NCBI RefSeq assembly: GCF_011090165.1
Contig: NZ_JAADJT010000003.1
Location: forward strand, 248,001-312,000
Reading direction: 5' to 3'
Source: Duganella aceris
Lineage (GTDB): Bacteria > Pseudomonadota > Gammaproteobacteria > Burkholderiales > Burkholderiaceae_D
DNA: 64,000 bases
Shown here in pieces: positions 16,302 through 24,842 of this stretch. The translations under genes were made by a program, and so were the position numbers. The notes under the pieces were generated by a model, which saw nothing but the letters and a program-made list of their open reading frames with translations, searched no databases and was not told the origin of the DNA. Numbering within the stretch: position 1 is the first letter of the stretch; the number at the start of each line of letters is the position of its first letter.

Positions 16302-16408
16302 GGTAAATATCCTTTTAAAGTTAAGCGATATGGCGGGGAAGATTCCCCTCGGTGGTCCCCATCTGGGCAACCACTGAGTCCGATATAGGTCGGTTTTTCG
16401 GACTTACA
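16302..16408 (-). promoter_or_regulatory. ROSE-type RNA thermometer in the ibpA leader
   Basis: On the minus strand the last hairpin (16331 to 16307) pairs AUAUCGCUU with AAGGAUAU, leaving one unpaired G, and buries the AAGGA ribosome-binding site 8 bases before the ATG. The UCGCU opposite AGGA with a bulged G is the hallmark of ROSE elements. Upstream lie further hairpins: GGGGAA/TTCCCC (16336-16349) and AGTCCGA/TCGGACT (16377-16404). Multi-hairpin leaders of this size are usual for ROSE. Confidence 0.8.
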
Positions 16409-16542
16409 AGGCCTTGAAAAACGCCTTCAACATCCCCAGACGCCAACTTTTTTTAAAAATATTTTCGCTGCGCTGCGTCATCTCTTTGCAAGATTTGCAA
16501 GTTGCTCGCGTGCTACACTCTTTCGCTTGTCCATCAACGTTC

Positions 16543-18429
16543 ATGACCATGACCATTACCCGCGCCGCTCTCGCCGTCCTGCTGGCCACCGCCTTCAGCG
16601 CCCAGGCACAGTCCATCTCCGACCAGCCCTACCCGGGCACCATCGTGTTGAAAGTGGACGCCACCAACACCGCCCAGCAAATCTTCCGCGTGCGCGAAAG
16701 CATCCCGGCCAAGCCCGGCAAGCTGACGCTGCTGTATCCGCAGTGGATCCCGGCCAACCACGGCCCCAGCGGCGCGCTGAACCAGTTCGCCGGCCTCAAG
16801 GTCAGCGCCAACGGCAAGCCGCTGGAATGGAAGCGCGACACCGTCAACGTCTACGCCTTCCACATCGAGGTGCCGAAGAGCGTCAGCGGCGTCGAGGTGG
16901 AATTCCAGTACCTGTCGCCGGTCGAGGCCAACCAGGGCCGCACCACCATCACCAACGACATCGTCGGCGTGCAGTGGCAATCGCTGACCTTGTACCCGGC
17001 CGGCTACGACAGCCGCCGCATCACGGTGCAGCCGAACCTGACGGTGCCGGCCGGCTGGCAATACGGCAGCGCGCTGGAGCAGGCCGAACGCGTCGGCGAC
17101 GAGATCGCCTTCAAGCCGCTGGATCTGGAGGCGATGATGGATTCGCCGATCTTCGCCGGCCGCTACTTCCGCCGCATCGACCTCGATCCGGGCGCGAAGA
17201 TTCCGGTGCACCTGAATGTCGTGGCCGACTCGGCCGAGCAGCTGGAGGCGACGCCGGAACAGATCGCGCCGCACCGCGCCATGGTGCAGCAAGCGTATAA
17301 ACTGTTTAACTCGCAGCACTACAAGCACTACGATTTCCTGTTCGCCATCAGCGACGAATTCGGCGGCATCGGACGCGAGCACCACCAGTCGAGCGAGAAC
17401 GCCGTCAAGCTCGGCTACTTCGCCGAATGGAACAAGTACGAGGCGCGGCGCGAACTGCTGTCGCACGAATTCACGCACTCGTGGAACGGCAAGTTCCGCC
17501 GTCCGGCCGACCAGAACGTCCCCAATTTCAACACGCCTCTGCAGAACACGCTGCTGTGGGTGTACGAGGGCCAGACCCAGTACTGGGGCGCAGTCCTGGC
17601 GGCCCGTTCCGGCCTGATCACGCCGGACCACACGCGCGACCAGCTGGCCGCCACCGCCGCACGCTACGACAACGTCAAGGGCCGCGACTGGCGCGCGGTG
17701 CAGGACACCACCAACGATCCGATCGTCAACGCGCGCCGTCCGCAAGGCTGGAACAACTGGCAGCGCGCCGAGGACTACTACTCCGAAGGCCAGCTGATCT
17801 GGCTGGACGCCGACACCAAGATCCGCGAACTGTCCAACGACCAGCGTTCGCTGAACGATTTCGCGCGCAGCTTCTTCGGCGTCGACGACGGCGTCAACGT
17901 CGCCAAGCACTACACCTTCGAGGACGTGGTCAAGGCCTTGAACGCGATCCAGCCGTATGACTGGAAGAGCTTCCTGCGCACCCGCCTGGACGGCCACGGC
18001 CCGGGCGCGCCGCTGGACGGCCTGGCGCGCGCCGGCTGGAAACTGGTCTACGCCGAAAAGCAGACCGACTTCCTCAAGGCGCAGGAAGACCTGAGCAAGT
18101 CGGCCAACTTCCAGTATTCGCTGGGCTTCTCGGTCGGCGCCGAAGGCAAGCTGGAAGCGTTCCAATGGGACGGCGTCGGCTTCAAGGCCGGCCTGTCGGG
18201 CGGCACCACGCTGCTGGCCGTCAACGGCCGTGCCTACAAGCCGGAACTGCTGCGCGCCGCCGTCACCGCCGCCAAGACCGCCAAGGAACCGATCAGCCTG
18301 CTGGTCAAGAAGGGCAATCTGTACCAGACCGTCGCGCTGGATTACCACGGCGGCCTGAAGTACCCGCGCCTGGAACGCATCGCCGGCACCCCGGATCGGC
18401 TTGCGGCAATTTTGCAACCATTAAAGTAA
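16543..18429 (+). CDS. M61-family metallopeptidase with PDZ domain
   Basis: 628 residues from the ATG at 16543 (a second ATG at 16549 is also possible); it begins a signal peptide ending near AQAQ. The upstream in-frame ATG at 16414 would precede the signal sequence. Middle region holds the zinc site HEFTH (308-312) in LSHEFTHSWNGKFRRP, plus GGIGREHH shortly before, both typical of M61 glycyl aminopeptidase-like enzymes. The C-terminal ~100 residues look like a PDZ domain. Predicted periplasmic or secreted aminopeptidase; substrate unknown. It stands alone, facing away from ibpA. Confidence 0.9.
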   Translation: MTMTITRAALAVLLATAFSAQAQSISDQPYPGTIVLKVDATNTAQQIFRVRESIPAKPGKLTLLYPQWIPANHGPSGALNQFAGLKVSANGKPLEWKRDTVNVYAFHIEVPKSVSGVEVEFQYLSPVEANQGRTTITNDIVGVQWQSLTLYPAGYDSRRITVQPNLTVPAGWQYGSALEQAERVGDEIAFKPLDLEAMMDSPIFAGRYFRRIDLDPGAKIPVHLNVVADSAEQLEATPEQIAPHRAMVQQAYKLFNSQHYKHYDFLFAISDEFGGIGREHHQSSENAVKLGYFAEWNKYEARRELLSHEFTHSWNGKFRRPADQNVPNFNTPLQNTLLWVYEGQTQYWGAVLAARSGLITPDHTRDQLAATAARYDNVKGRDWRAVQDTTNDPIVNARRPQGWNNWQRAEDYYSEGQLIWLDADTKIRELSNDQRSLNDFARSFFGVDDGVNVAKHYTFEDVVKALNAIQPYDWKSFLRTRLDGHGPGAPLDGLARAGWKLVYAEKQTDFLKAQEDLSKSANFQYSLGFSVGAEGKLEAFQWDGVGFKAGLSGGTTLLAVNGRAYKPELLRAAVTAAKTAKEPISLLVKKGNLYQTVALDYHGGLKYPRLERIAGTPDRLAAILQPLK

Positions 18430-18443
18430 TTGTTGCAACGAAT

Positions 18444-18466
18444 GGAGCCGGCCCCGCGCCGGCTCC
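18444..18466. terminator. Strong hairpin after the M61 peptidase
   Basis: GGAGCCGGC / GCCGGCTCC stem with a 5-base loop, 14 bp after the stop. No T-run, so it may act as a transcript stabiliser or a weak terminator. Confidence 0.5.
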
Positions 18467-18482
18467 GGGTTATACTGGATTC

Positions 18483-19409
18483 ATGCCCGACCGGAACGAC
18501 TCCCGCCCCACCACGCGCAGCGAGCTTGACGAACTGCGCGAGTCCGACCGCATCCTGCGCGCCCTGCTCGACCATGCGCCGGTGCTGATCTCGACCAAGG
18601 ATCTGCGCGGCACGGTGACCATGGCCAACCGCCACTTCGAGATCCTCGACGGCTACGACGCCGCCACCTTCGTCGGCTCCAATGTGTTCGACCTGTTCCC
18701 GTGCGAGATCGCCGAACAGCTGTGGTGCAACGATCGCCGGGCGGCGCTGGAAAAGCGCCCGATCCGCGAGGAAGAGTCGGTCTACCATCGCGACAAGACG
18801 CTGCACACCTACCGCACCGTGAAGTTCCCGCTGTTCGACGACGCCGGCGAGGTCTACGCCACCTGCGCCGTCTCGACCGACATCACCGACGCCAAGGCCG
18901 CGCACGACGACAGCGTCACCGACGAGCTGACCGGCCTGAAAAACCGGCGCTACTTCAACATCCGCTTCCATGAGGAACAAAAGCGCGCCCACCGCGACCA
19001 CCGCGTGATGACGCTGCTGCTGGCCGACGTCGACCGCTTCAAGGAATACAACGACACCTACGGCCACCCGCAGGGCGACCTGGTGCTGCGGGCGGTGGCC
19101 GAGTGCCTGCACGCCACGCTGCACCGGCCGGGCGACCTCAGCTTCCGCATCGGCGGCGACGAGTTCGCCTGTCTGTTCGCCAGCAGCGGCCCGGACGAAA
19201 GCCTGGCGCTGGCCGAGCAGATCCGCGCCGGCATGGCGGCGCGCCGCATCCCGCATCAATCCAACCCGCCGAGCGGCCACGTCACGCTGTCGCTGGGGCT
19301 GGCCTTCATCGCGCACGACTCCGCGCTGGGCCAGTGCGAAATCTACGAGCAGGCCGACCAGGCGCTGTACCGCGCCAAACGTAGCGGGCGCAACATGGTG
19401 TCCAGATAG
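18483..19409 (+). CDS. PAS-GGDEF diguanylate cyclase
   Basis: 308 residues from the ATG at 18483. A short coiled N-terminus leads into a PAS domain (about 20-140; LLDHAPVLISTKDLRGTVTM... and a PAC-type end YATCAVSTDITDAKAAHD). The GGDEF domain (about 145-308) keeps the catalytic RIGGDEFACLF, the DVDRFKEYNDTYGHPQGD segment and the terminal YRAKRSGRN. It should make cyclic di-GMP in the cytoplasm in response to a small-molecule or redox signal sensed by PAS. No membrane segment. No I-site RxxD was recognised at the usual place before GGDEF. Monocistronic by spacing. Confidence 0.92.
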   Translation: MPDRNDSRPTTRSELDELRESDRILRALLDHAPVLISTKDLRGTVTMANRHFEILDGYDAATFVGSNVFDLFPCEIAEQLWCNDRRAALEKRPIREEESVYHRDKTLHTYRTVKFPLFDDAGEVYATCAVSTDITDAKAAHDDSVTDELTGLKNRRYFNIRFHEEQKRAHRDHRVMTLLLADVDRFKEYNDTYGHPQGDLVLRAVAECLHATLHRPGDLSFRIGGDEFACLFASSGPDESLALAEQIRAGMAARRIPHQSNPPSGHVTLSLGLAFIAHDSALGQCEIYEQADQALYRAKRSGRNMVSR

Positions 19410-19443
19410 CTTATCGTAGCGGTATCCCATCTGGAGGACCGAC

Positions 19444-20082
19444 ATGATCACGCTGCACACCTGGACCACCCCGAACGGCCGCAAGATCCCCATCATGCTG
19501 GAAGAGCTCGGCATCCCGTACCGCATCGCCACCGTCGACATCGGCAAGGGCGAGCAGTTCGAACCGGCTTTCCTCGCCCTGTCGCCGAACAACAAGATTC
19601 CCGCCATCGTCGACGACGACGCCGATGGCCGGACCGTCACCGTGTTCGAGAGCGGCGCCATCCTGACCTACCTGGCCGAGAAGACCGGCCAGCTGCTGCC
19701 CGCCTCCGGCGCGGCGCGCTACCAGGTGCTGGAATGGCTGCACTGGCAAATCGGCGGGCTCGGTCCGATGCTGGGCCAGGTCGGCTTCTTCGAATTGCGC
19801 GCCAAGGAGAAATCGGCCATAGCCAGCAAGCACTTCCTCGACGAAGCCGAACGCCTGCTGGGTGTGATGGACCGGCAGCTGGCGCAGCACACTTATCTGG
19901 CCGGCGCGGACTACAGCATCGCCGACATCGCCGCCTACCCGTGGCTGGCGGCGACCGCCGAGAAAATGCAGCAGGCGCTGGGCCAACAGCTGGCGGCCAG
20001 CCACAACATCCAGCGCTGGATGACGCTGATGGCGGCGCGTCCGGCGGTGCAGCGCGGTATGCTTTTGCCGAAGCTCAGCTGA
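19444..20082 (+). CDS. Glutathione S-transferase family protein (YfcG/Ure2p-like)
   Basis: 212 residues; GGAGG lies before the ATG. N-terminal thioredoxin-fold domain with TWTTPNGRKIPIMLEEL, the cis-proline site NNKIPAIVDD and the glutathione-binding FESGAILTYLAEK (Glu-Ser). A helical C-terminal domain ends with DYSIADIAAYPW. The TPNG start and overall layout resemble YfcG/YghU (Nu-class) enzymes, which reduce disulfide bonds with glutathione rather than conjugate it. Cytoplasmic. Independent gene with no functional neighbours. Confidence 0.9.
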   Translation: MITLHTWTTPNGRKIPIMLEELGIPYRIATVDIGKGEQFEPAFLALSPNNKIPAIVDDDADGRTVTVFESGAILTYLAEKTGQLLPASGAARYQVLEWLHWQIGGLGPMLGQVGFFELRAKEKSAIASKHFLDEAERLLGVMDRQLAQHTYLAGADYSIADIAAYPWLAATAEKMQQALGQQLAASHNIQRWMTLMAARPAVQRGMLLPKLS

Positions 20083-20106
20083 CATATTTTGGTGTATGCT
20101 TTGCCT

Positions 20107-20454
20107 ATGAACAAAGACACCGACATCCAACTCAGCGGCCCATTCAAGGCCTCCGACGGCTCCGGCCGGGCCCACGACGCCAAGGCGATCCGTATCTTCG
20201 ACGAAGGTTACGGCGCGATCGACGTGTATGTGGACTTCACCAGTTCGATCAGCGGCCTGCACAAGGACAAATCGCTGATCGACGCCGTGGTGGCGCAACT
20301 GCGCACCGTCGGCTACAAGGGCCCGGCGCTGACGGCCGGCGACTCCGTGCTGCAGGAAAGCAAGCTGCTGGTGCTGGAAGCGCCGGACGAATTCAACACC
20401 TTCGCCGCCGGCAAGGGTTGGAAAGACCTGGCCGAAGAGTTCGACGACGAATAA
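20107..20454 (+). CDS. Conserved small protein of unknown function
   Basis: 115 residues from the ATG at 20107 (an in-frame start at 20089 lies only 6 bp after the GST stop). Acidic, soluble, no signal or membrane segment. Pattern of short strands and helices (AIRIFDEGYGAIDVYVDFTS, then a helix DAVVAQLRTVGY and a very acidic C-terminus). I do not recognise the family. Real-gene evidence is strong codon bias, a fitting start and a full tiling between neighbours; it ends 3 bp before the convergent hydrolase gene. Confidence 0.7.
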   Translation: MNKDTDIQLSGPFKASDGSGRAHDAKAIRIFDEGYGAIDVYVDFTSSISGLHKDKSLIDAVVAQLRTVGYKGPALTAGDSVLQESKLLVLEAPDEFNTFAAGKGWKDLAEEFDDE

Positions 20455-20457
20455 GCA

Positions 20458-21216
20458 TCAGCCGATGTAGCGGCCGGACCAGGCCGCGATCAGGTTGGCG
20501 ACATAGACCGCATCCTCGCGCCTGGTCAGCAGGTGATCGGCGCTGTCGAGCGACACGAAGCTCTTCGGATGCTTGGCCGCCGTAAAGATCTCCATCGCAT
20601 TGCTGATACCCACGGTGTCGTCGCCCGGCGCATGCATCACCATCAAGGCCCGCTTCAGGGCCGCGATCTTCACCTTCAAATTATGCTCGCCCGCATCATC
20701 GACAAACTGTTGCTTGATGCGGAAAGGCCTGCCCGCCAATTGCACATTGGCCTCGCCGTCGCGCGCGATCTGGTCCAGGTGCGCGCTGAACAGGCCGGTC
20801 ACATGCGACGGATCGCTGGGCGCGGCGATGGTCACCACCGCCTTCACCTCCGGCATGTCGGCGGCCGCCGCCAGCACCGCCGCGCCGCCCAGGCTGTGGC
20901 CGATCAGCAGGCGCGGCGCCTGATACGTGGCGCGCAGGAAATCGGCCGCCGCCACCAGGTCGGCCAGGTTGGATGAAAAGTTGGTGTTGGCGAATTCGCC
21001 CTCGCTGGCGCCGAGGCCGGTGAAGTCGAAGCGCAGCACGGCGATGCCATGCTCGGTCAGCGCCTGCGCGATGCGGCTGGCCGCGAACACGTCCTTGCCG
21101 CAGGTAAAGCAATGGGCGAACAAGGCATAGGCCTTGGCCTCGCCCTCCGGCGCATCGAGCCGCGCCGCCAGCTTCAGCCCATCGGCGCCGGTGAATTCCT
21201 GTCGTTGTGATTGCAT
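20458..21216 (-). CDS. Alpha/beta hydrolase (serine hydrolase, dienelactone/BAAT-like)
   Basis: 252 residues. Alpha/beta-hydrolase core: strand-loop [24 protein letters not shown] (oxyanion region), nucleophile elbow GHSLGGAA (Ser near 108), acid region [17 protein letters not shown] and terminal His in SADHLLT. This family is often found fused to or beside OsmC domains; no OsmC is present here. Substrate is not inferable. It is 32 bp downstream of imuB on the same strand and could be read through from the SOS unit, but this is not shown. Confidence 0.88.
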   Translation of the reverse strand: MQSQRQEFTGADGLKLAARLDAPEGEAKAYALFAHCFTCGKDVFAASRIAQALTEHGIAVLRFDFTGLGASEGEFANTNFSSNLADLVAAADFLRATYQAPRLLIGHSLGGAAVLAAAADMPEVKAVVTIAAPSDPSHVTGLFSAHLDQIARDGEANVQLAGRPFRIKQQFVDDAGEHNLKVKIAALKRALMVMHAPGDDTVGISNAMEIFTAAKHPKSFVSLDSADHLLTRREDAVYVANLIAAWSGRYIG

Positions 21217-21248
21217 CGCTTACCCCGGTGAGAAGTTCCAGATGCTAT

Positions 21249-22727
21249 TTAACCAAACAATCCTTGCAGATACCAGCGCGGCGAGAGGTCGGCGGCGTTG
21301 GCGTTGCGTTCGCGGTAGAGCCAGTAGTGGGCGCGGTCGGCGCCTTCGGCGATGAAATAGTCGCGGGTTTGCATCTGGCCCCACCAGCCGGCTTCGATGC
21401 GCTCGCCGGTCGACATGATGCGCAACGGCGAGCCGTAGTACGGCCGGTGGTCGCGCATCAGCAAGGCGATCGGCTTGGCCAGCAGCCATGCCGGACGCGG
21501 CAGACTCGGCATGTCCGGCGGCAGTTGCGCGCGCGCGTCGGCGGGACGGATTTTTTCCTGCACGCTGACCCAGGCGTTGGCCTGCTCCGGCCGGTAGTCG
21601 GCGCGCGGCGCCGCTTGCAGCACGTTCTCCGGCCCCAGCCGCGCCGTCAGCAACTCCAGCAGCCGCTGCCAATCCTCCTTGCTGCCGCCCGGCTCGGGAA
21701 ACAGCGAGTCGCTCGGCGGCGCCATCGGCTGCACCTGCGGCGCTTCCAGGCACAGGCCGATCACCGGCGCGTCCAGCACCTGCTTGGCCAGCCGCTCCTT
21801 CAGCAGCCGCACCAGATGCGCGTCGCGCCAGGTCGGCTCGGCCAGCACGATCTCGATCAGCGTCGGCGGCCGCGCCACCTTGCCGCGCTCATGCTCCATC
21901 AGCAAATGAATGCGCTCGACCGCGAGCTGGCGCGCGCTCAGCCATCCCGTCAGTTGCAGCAGCAAACGGTGCGCGCCGAACAGCAGAGCCTCGGCGTTCT
22001 CGACCCGGTCGAACAGCTCCAGCTTGGCGCGGAAGCTGGCCGGCGCCTCCAGCCATTGATGCAGTTCCGGCCGTTCGCCGTGGGCGTCGTCCAGCATGTC
22101 CAGCAAGGCCCGGCCGCAGCGCCGCTGCAAGCCGGGACGCGGTAGGCGGCGCATCTCACCCAGCGTCATGCACCCGATGCCCTCCAACCAGCTCAGGTAG
22201 GGTCGAGCCGGGGGCAGCAGGCTGCAGGGCAAGCGGTCCATGCGCCGCACTAACGCCTCCATCGTCAAGGCCCGCCCCGCGTTGCTGCGGGCCAGCAGCC
22301 AGGCGCCGCGCGCGCTTGGCGCGCAACTGAGCACGGCTGTGAATCCCAGCGCGCGCATGCTGGCCGCGACCTGCCGGCACAGCGCGCGGATGCCGCCGAA
22401 CAAGCGCAGACTGGCGCCGATGTCGAGCAGCAGCGTGGCCTCCTCGGCCTGCGCCAGCTGCGGCGTGAATTGCAGCAGCGCCATCGCCACCGCCTGCATC
22501 GCCTCCACCTCCAGCTGCGGCGCACGCTGATGAAATTGCGACTGCGGCGCCAGCATCAGCGCGCCGCCGCGTCGCATGTCGAGCTGCACGCCGGCGCCGG
22601 CCGCCAGCGCCGACATGGCCGCCACCCGCTCCTGCTCCAGCACCACCGTGCAGCTGTCCTCAGACCAGCGCGGGCAGAATACTTCGAGCGGCAACAACGG
22701 CAGGTGTATCGCTATCCAGAGTCGCAT
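21249..22727 (-). CDS. imuB: ImuB, inactive Y-family polymerase-like SOS mutagenesis factor
   Basis: 492 residues beginning MRLWIAIHLPLLPLEVF, as ImuB proteins do. Y-family DNA polymerase fold, but the region after the start lacks the paired catalytic acidic residues of DinB-type enzymes (no D-x-D at the first site), in line with the known role of ImuB as a non-catalytic adaptor that binds the beta clamp, ImuA and DnaE2. The C-terminus (DYFIAEGADRAHYWLYRER) is the ImuB-typical end. Its start lies inside the 3' end of imuA. No dnaE2 follows in this window; the next gene is a hydrolase. Confidence 0.9.
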   Translation of the reverse strand: MRLWIAIHLPLLPLEVFCPRWSEDSCTVVLEQERVAAMSALAAGAGVQLDMRRGGALMLAPQSQFHQRAPQLEVEAMQAVAMALLQFTPQLAQAEEATLLLDIGASLRLFGGIRALCRQVAASMRALGFTAVLSCAPSARGAWLLARSNAGRALTMEALVRRMDRLPCSLLPPARPYLSWLEGIGCMTLGEMRRLPRPGLQRRCGRALLDMLDDAHGERPELHQWLEAPASFRAKLELFDRVENAEALLFGAHRLLLQLTGWLSARQLAVERIHLLMEHERGKVARPPTLIEIVLAEPTWRDAHLVRLLKERLAKQVLDAPVIGLCLEAPQVQPMAPPSDSLFPEPGGSKEDWQRLLELLTARLGPENVLQAAPRADYRPEQANAWVSVQEKIRPADARAQLPPDMPSLPRPAWLLAKPIALLMRDHRPYYGSPLRIMSTGERIEAGWWGQMQTRDYFIAEGADRAHYWLYRERNANAADLSPRWYLQGLFG

Positions 22728-23376
22728 GGCGTTGAAGGAGTGAAGGCGTTAATGGAAGAAACAACGGGGCGTCGCGCTGCGGTCCTCGTCGCTTGACGAA
22801 GCCGATCTCGATGCCGCCCGCCGCCGGCGCCAGCGACAAGCGCAGCGGCGCCGGCGACGAATCCTGCGCCGCCGCCAACGGCCGCAGCATGCAGAACAAG
22901 GTCTCGCCGCTTTGCGCCGCCAGATGCAGGCGCCGCAGCGTTTCGCCGCGCGCATGGGTTTGCCACAGCAGCAGCGCGCCGCAACAGCCGCTGCGCAACA
23001 CCTGTTCGGCCGCCCACAGCGCGTCGCCGCTTTTGGCGCCGCTGCGGATCCAGATCAGTTGCGACGGTTCCAGCCCCAGGGCGGCCAGCGCCAGCGCCTG
23101 CGGCGCATGCGGCGGCTGCAACAGCACGATGGGACGCTTGCCCAGTCCCGCCAGCGCCGGCCGCAACAGCCGCAGCTCGCCGATGCCGTGCTGTTGCAGC
23201 AGCAACTCGGTCAGGCTGCCCAGCGGCCAGCCGCCGCCCGGCAACTGCGCCGACAAGGCGGCGAAGCCGGTGTCGACGCAGCGGGTGGCGCTGTGCGCCA
23301 GTTGCGATGCCCGCCACAGGGACGGATGCAGGGCTTCGGGCGCCGCCGAACGTATGGAGGTGGCTATGTGTGTCAT
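22660..23376 (-). CDS. imuA: ImuA, SOS-induced translesion synthesis accessory protein
   Basis: 238 residues. RecA-like short fold: it begins MTHIATSIRSAAPEALHPSLW, then GGGWPLGSLTELLLQQHGIGELRLL (a degenerate P-loop), RPIVLLQPP and LIWIR. Ends with the typical strand GGIEIGFVKRRGP plus about 40 more residues. The last 68 bp overlap imuB, an unusually long overlap; the stop may have been lost further upstream. Forms the mutasome with ImuB and DnaE2 under DNA damage. Expression is very likely LexA-controlled through the box at 23393-23412, 17 bp upstream of its start. Confidence 0.88.
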   Translation of the reverse strand: MTHIATSIRSAAPEALHPSLWRASQLAHSATRCVDTGFAALSAQLPGGGWPLGSLTELLLQQHGIGELRLLRPALAGLGKRPIVLLQPPHAPQALALAALGLEPSQLIWIRSGAKSGDALWAAEQVLRSGCCGALLLWQTHARGETLRRLHLAAQSGETLFCMLRPLAAAQDSSPAPLRLSLAPAAGGIEIGFVKRRGPQRDAPLFLPLTPSLLQRHATLDSDTPAVVAARSILPALV

Positions 23377-23392
23377 CGAATTTTACCGCAAA

Positions 23393-23412
23393 TACTGTAT
23401 AAATACACAGTA
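23393..23412. promoter_or_regulatory. LexA (SOS) box
   Basis: TACTGTATAAATACACAGTA: CTG and CAG half-sites with a 10-bp AT-rich centre, and TA on both ends, near-identical to the enterobacterial LexA consensus (TACTG-N10-CAGTA). It is 17 bp upstream of imuA and about 90 bp before the divergent antiporter gene. Confidence 0.93.
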
Positions 23413-23502
23413 CTATTTGGAGGCCAGTTTGGCAAGTCCTATCTGATACGCGCGCGCCTTTGCTGTAACATGTTGCCAGAGAACACACGAAAGGACATTC
23501 CT

Positions 23503-24750
23503 TTGCAAACGATACAACTGGTGGGCGCGGTCCTGTTCGGCCTGGCGCTGTTGCACACTTTCGCGGCCAAATCCTTCGAATTGCTGTCGCACCGCTACCC
23601 GCGCCATGCCGGGCTGTTCCACTTGCTGGGCGAGGTCGAGGTGGTGTTCGGCTTCTGGGCCTTCATCCTGATCATCACCATGGCCTTCCTCGACGGCGGC
23701 GCCGCCGCCATGCGCTACGCCGAGTCGCGCCACTATACCGAGCCGCTGTTCGTGTTCGCCGTGATGGTGGTGGCCGCATCGCGCCCGGTGCTCGATATCG
23801 TGCAGCGCGTGCTGCTGGCGCTGGCCAGGGTGGTGCCGCTGCGCACCGAGCTGGCGCTGGTCTGGTTCGGCCTGGCGCTGGTGCCGCTGACCGGTTCCCT
23901 GATCACCGAGCCGGCCGCGATGACGCTGGCCGCACTGATGCTGGCGCCGCTGGTGTTCCGCGACGGCGTGCCGGAATGGCTGAAGTATGGCGCGCTGGGC
24001 GTGTTGTTCGTCAACGTCTCGATCGGCGGCATGCTGACCTCGTACGCCGCGCCGCCGGTGCTGATGGTGGCACAGACCTGGCAATGGGACAGCGCCTACA
24101 TGGCCGCGCATTTCGGCTGGAAGGCCGCGCTCGCGGTTGTCGTCAACGCCAGCGCCATCACCTTCATGCTGCGTAAGTATCTGCATGCGCCGCTGCGCGC
24201 CGCCGGCGACGCGCCCGCCTCGTCGGTGACGGTGAGCTTGCTCCACCTCGGCTTCCTGGCGCTGGTGGTGGTGCTGGGCCACCATCCGGTGCTGTTCCTC
24301 GGCGTGTTCATGCTGTTCCTCGGTTTCACCCAGGCGTACGAGCGCTATCAAAGTCCGCTGATCATCAAGGAGGCCTTGTTGGTCGGCTTTTTCCTGGCCG
24401 GGCTGGTGGTGCTGGGCGGGATGCAGCAATGGTGGTTGCAGCCCATTGTCGAGAGCCTGTCGCCACTGGCGCTGTTCTTTGGCGCGATGAGCCTGACCGC
24501 GATCACCGACAACGCCGCGCTGACCTATCTCGGCTCGCTGATCCAAGGTATTTCGCCGGCGTCGCAATACATGCTGATGGCCGGCGCGGTCACCGGCGGC
24601 GGCCTGACGGTGATCGCCAACGCGCCGAATCCGGCCGGCGCGGCGCTGCTGCGGCGCGGCTTCCGCGACGAGTCGATTGGCGCCATCGGCCTGCTGCTTG
24701 GCGCGCTGGCGCCGACCGCCGTATCGGCGCTGGCGTTCCTGCTGCTGTAG
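23503..24750 (+). CDS. Putative Na+/H+ antiporter family membrane protein
   Basis: 415 residues with about eleven hydrophobic segments. I prefer a TTG start at 23503 because AAAGGA sits 7 bp upstream; the in-frame ATG at 23470 has no ribosome site. Matches the putative Na+/H+ antiporter family (former DUF1504): FHLLGEVEVVFGFWA, a conserved SLITEPAAMTLAAL, ITDNAALTYLGSLIQG and NAPNPAGAALLRR, the last with charged or polar residues within membrane helices, as in ion transporters. Transport activity in this family is mostly unproven. Its 5' region shares the intergenic space with the SOS box. Confidence 0.85.
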   Translation: MQTIQLVGAVLFGLALLHTFAAKSFELLSHRYPRHAGLFHLLGEVEVVFGFWAFILIITMAFLDGGAAAMRYAESRHYTEPLFVFAVMVVAASRPVLDIVQRVLLALARVVPLRTELALVWFGLALVPLTGSLITEPAAMTLAALMLAPLVFRDGVPEWLKYGALGVLFVNVSIGGMLTSYAAPPVLMVAQTWQWDSAYMAAHFGWKAALAVVVNASAITFMLRKYLHAPLRAAGDAPASSVTVSLLHLGFLALVVVLGHHPVLFLGVFMLFLGFTQAYERYQSPLIIKEALLVGFFLAGLVVLGGMQQWWLQPIVESLSPLALFFGAMSLTAITDNAALTYLGSLIQGISPASQYMLMAGAVTGGGLTVIANAPNPAGAALLRRGFRDESIGAIGLLLGALAPTAVSALAFLLL

Positions 24751-24842
24751 GCTTGGCCCAGTCGTTTACATCGTTCTTGCACCTTTCGTCCACGCCAGCG
24801 CCTGAGTAGCATGAGTGACATTGAACTTATCACGGGCGACAC

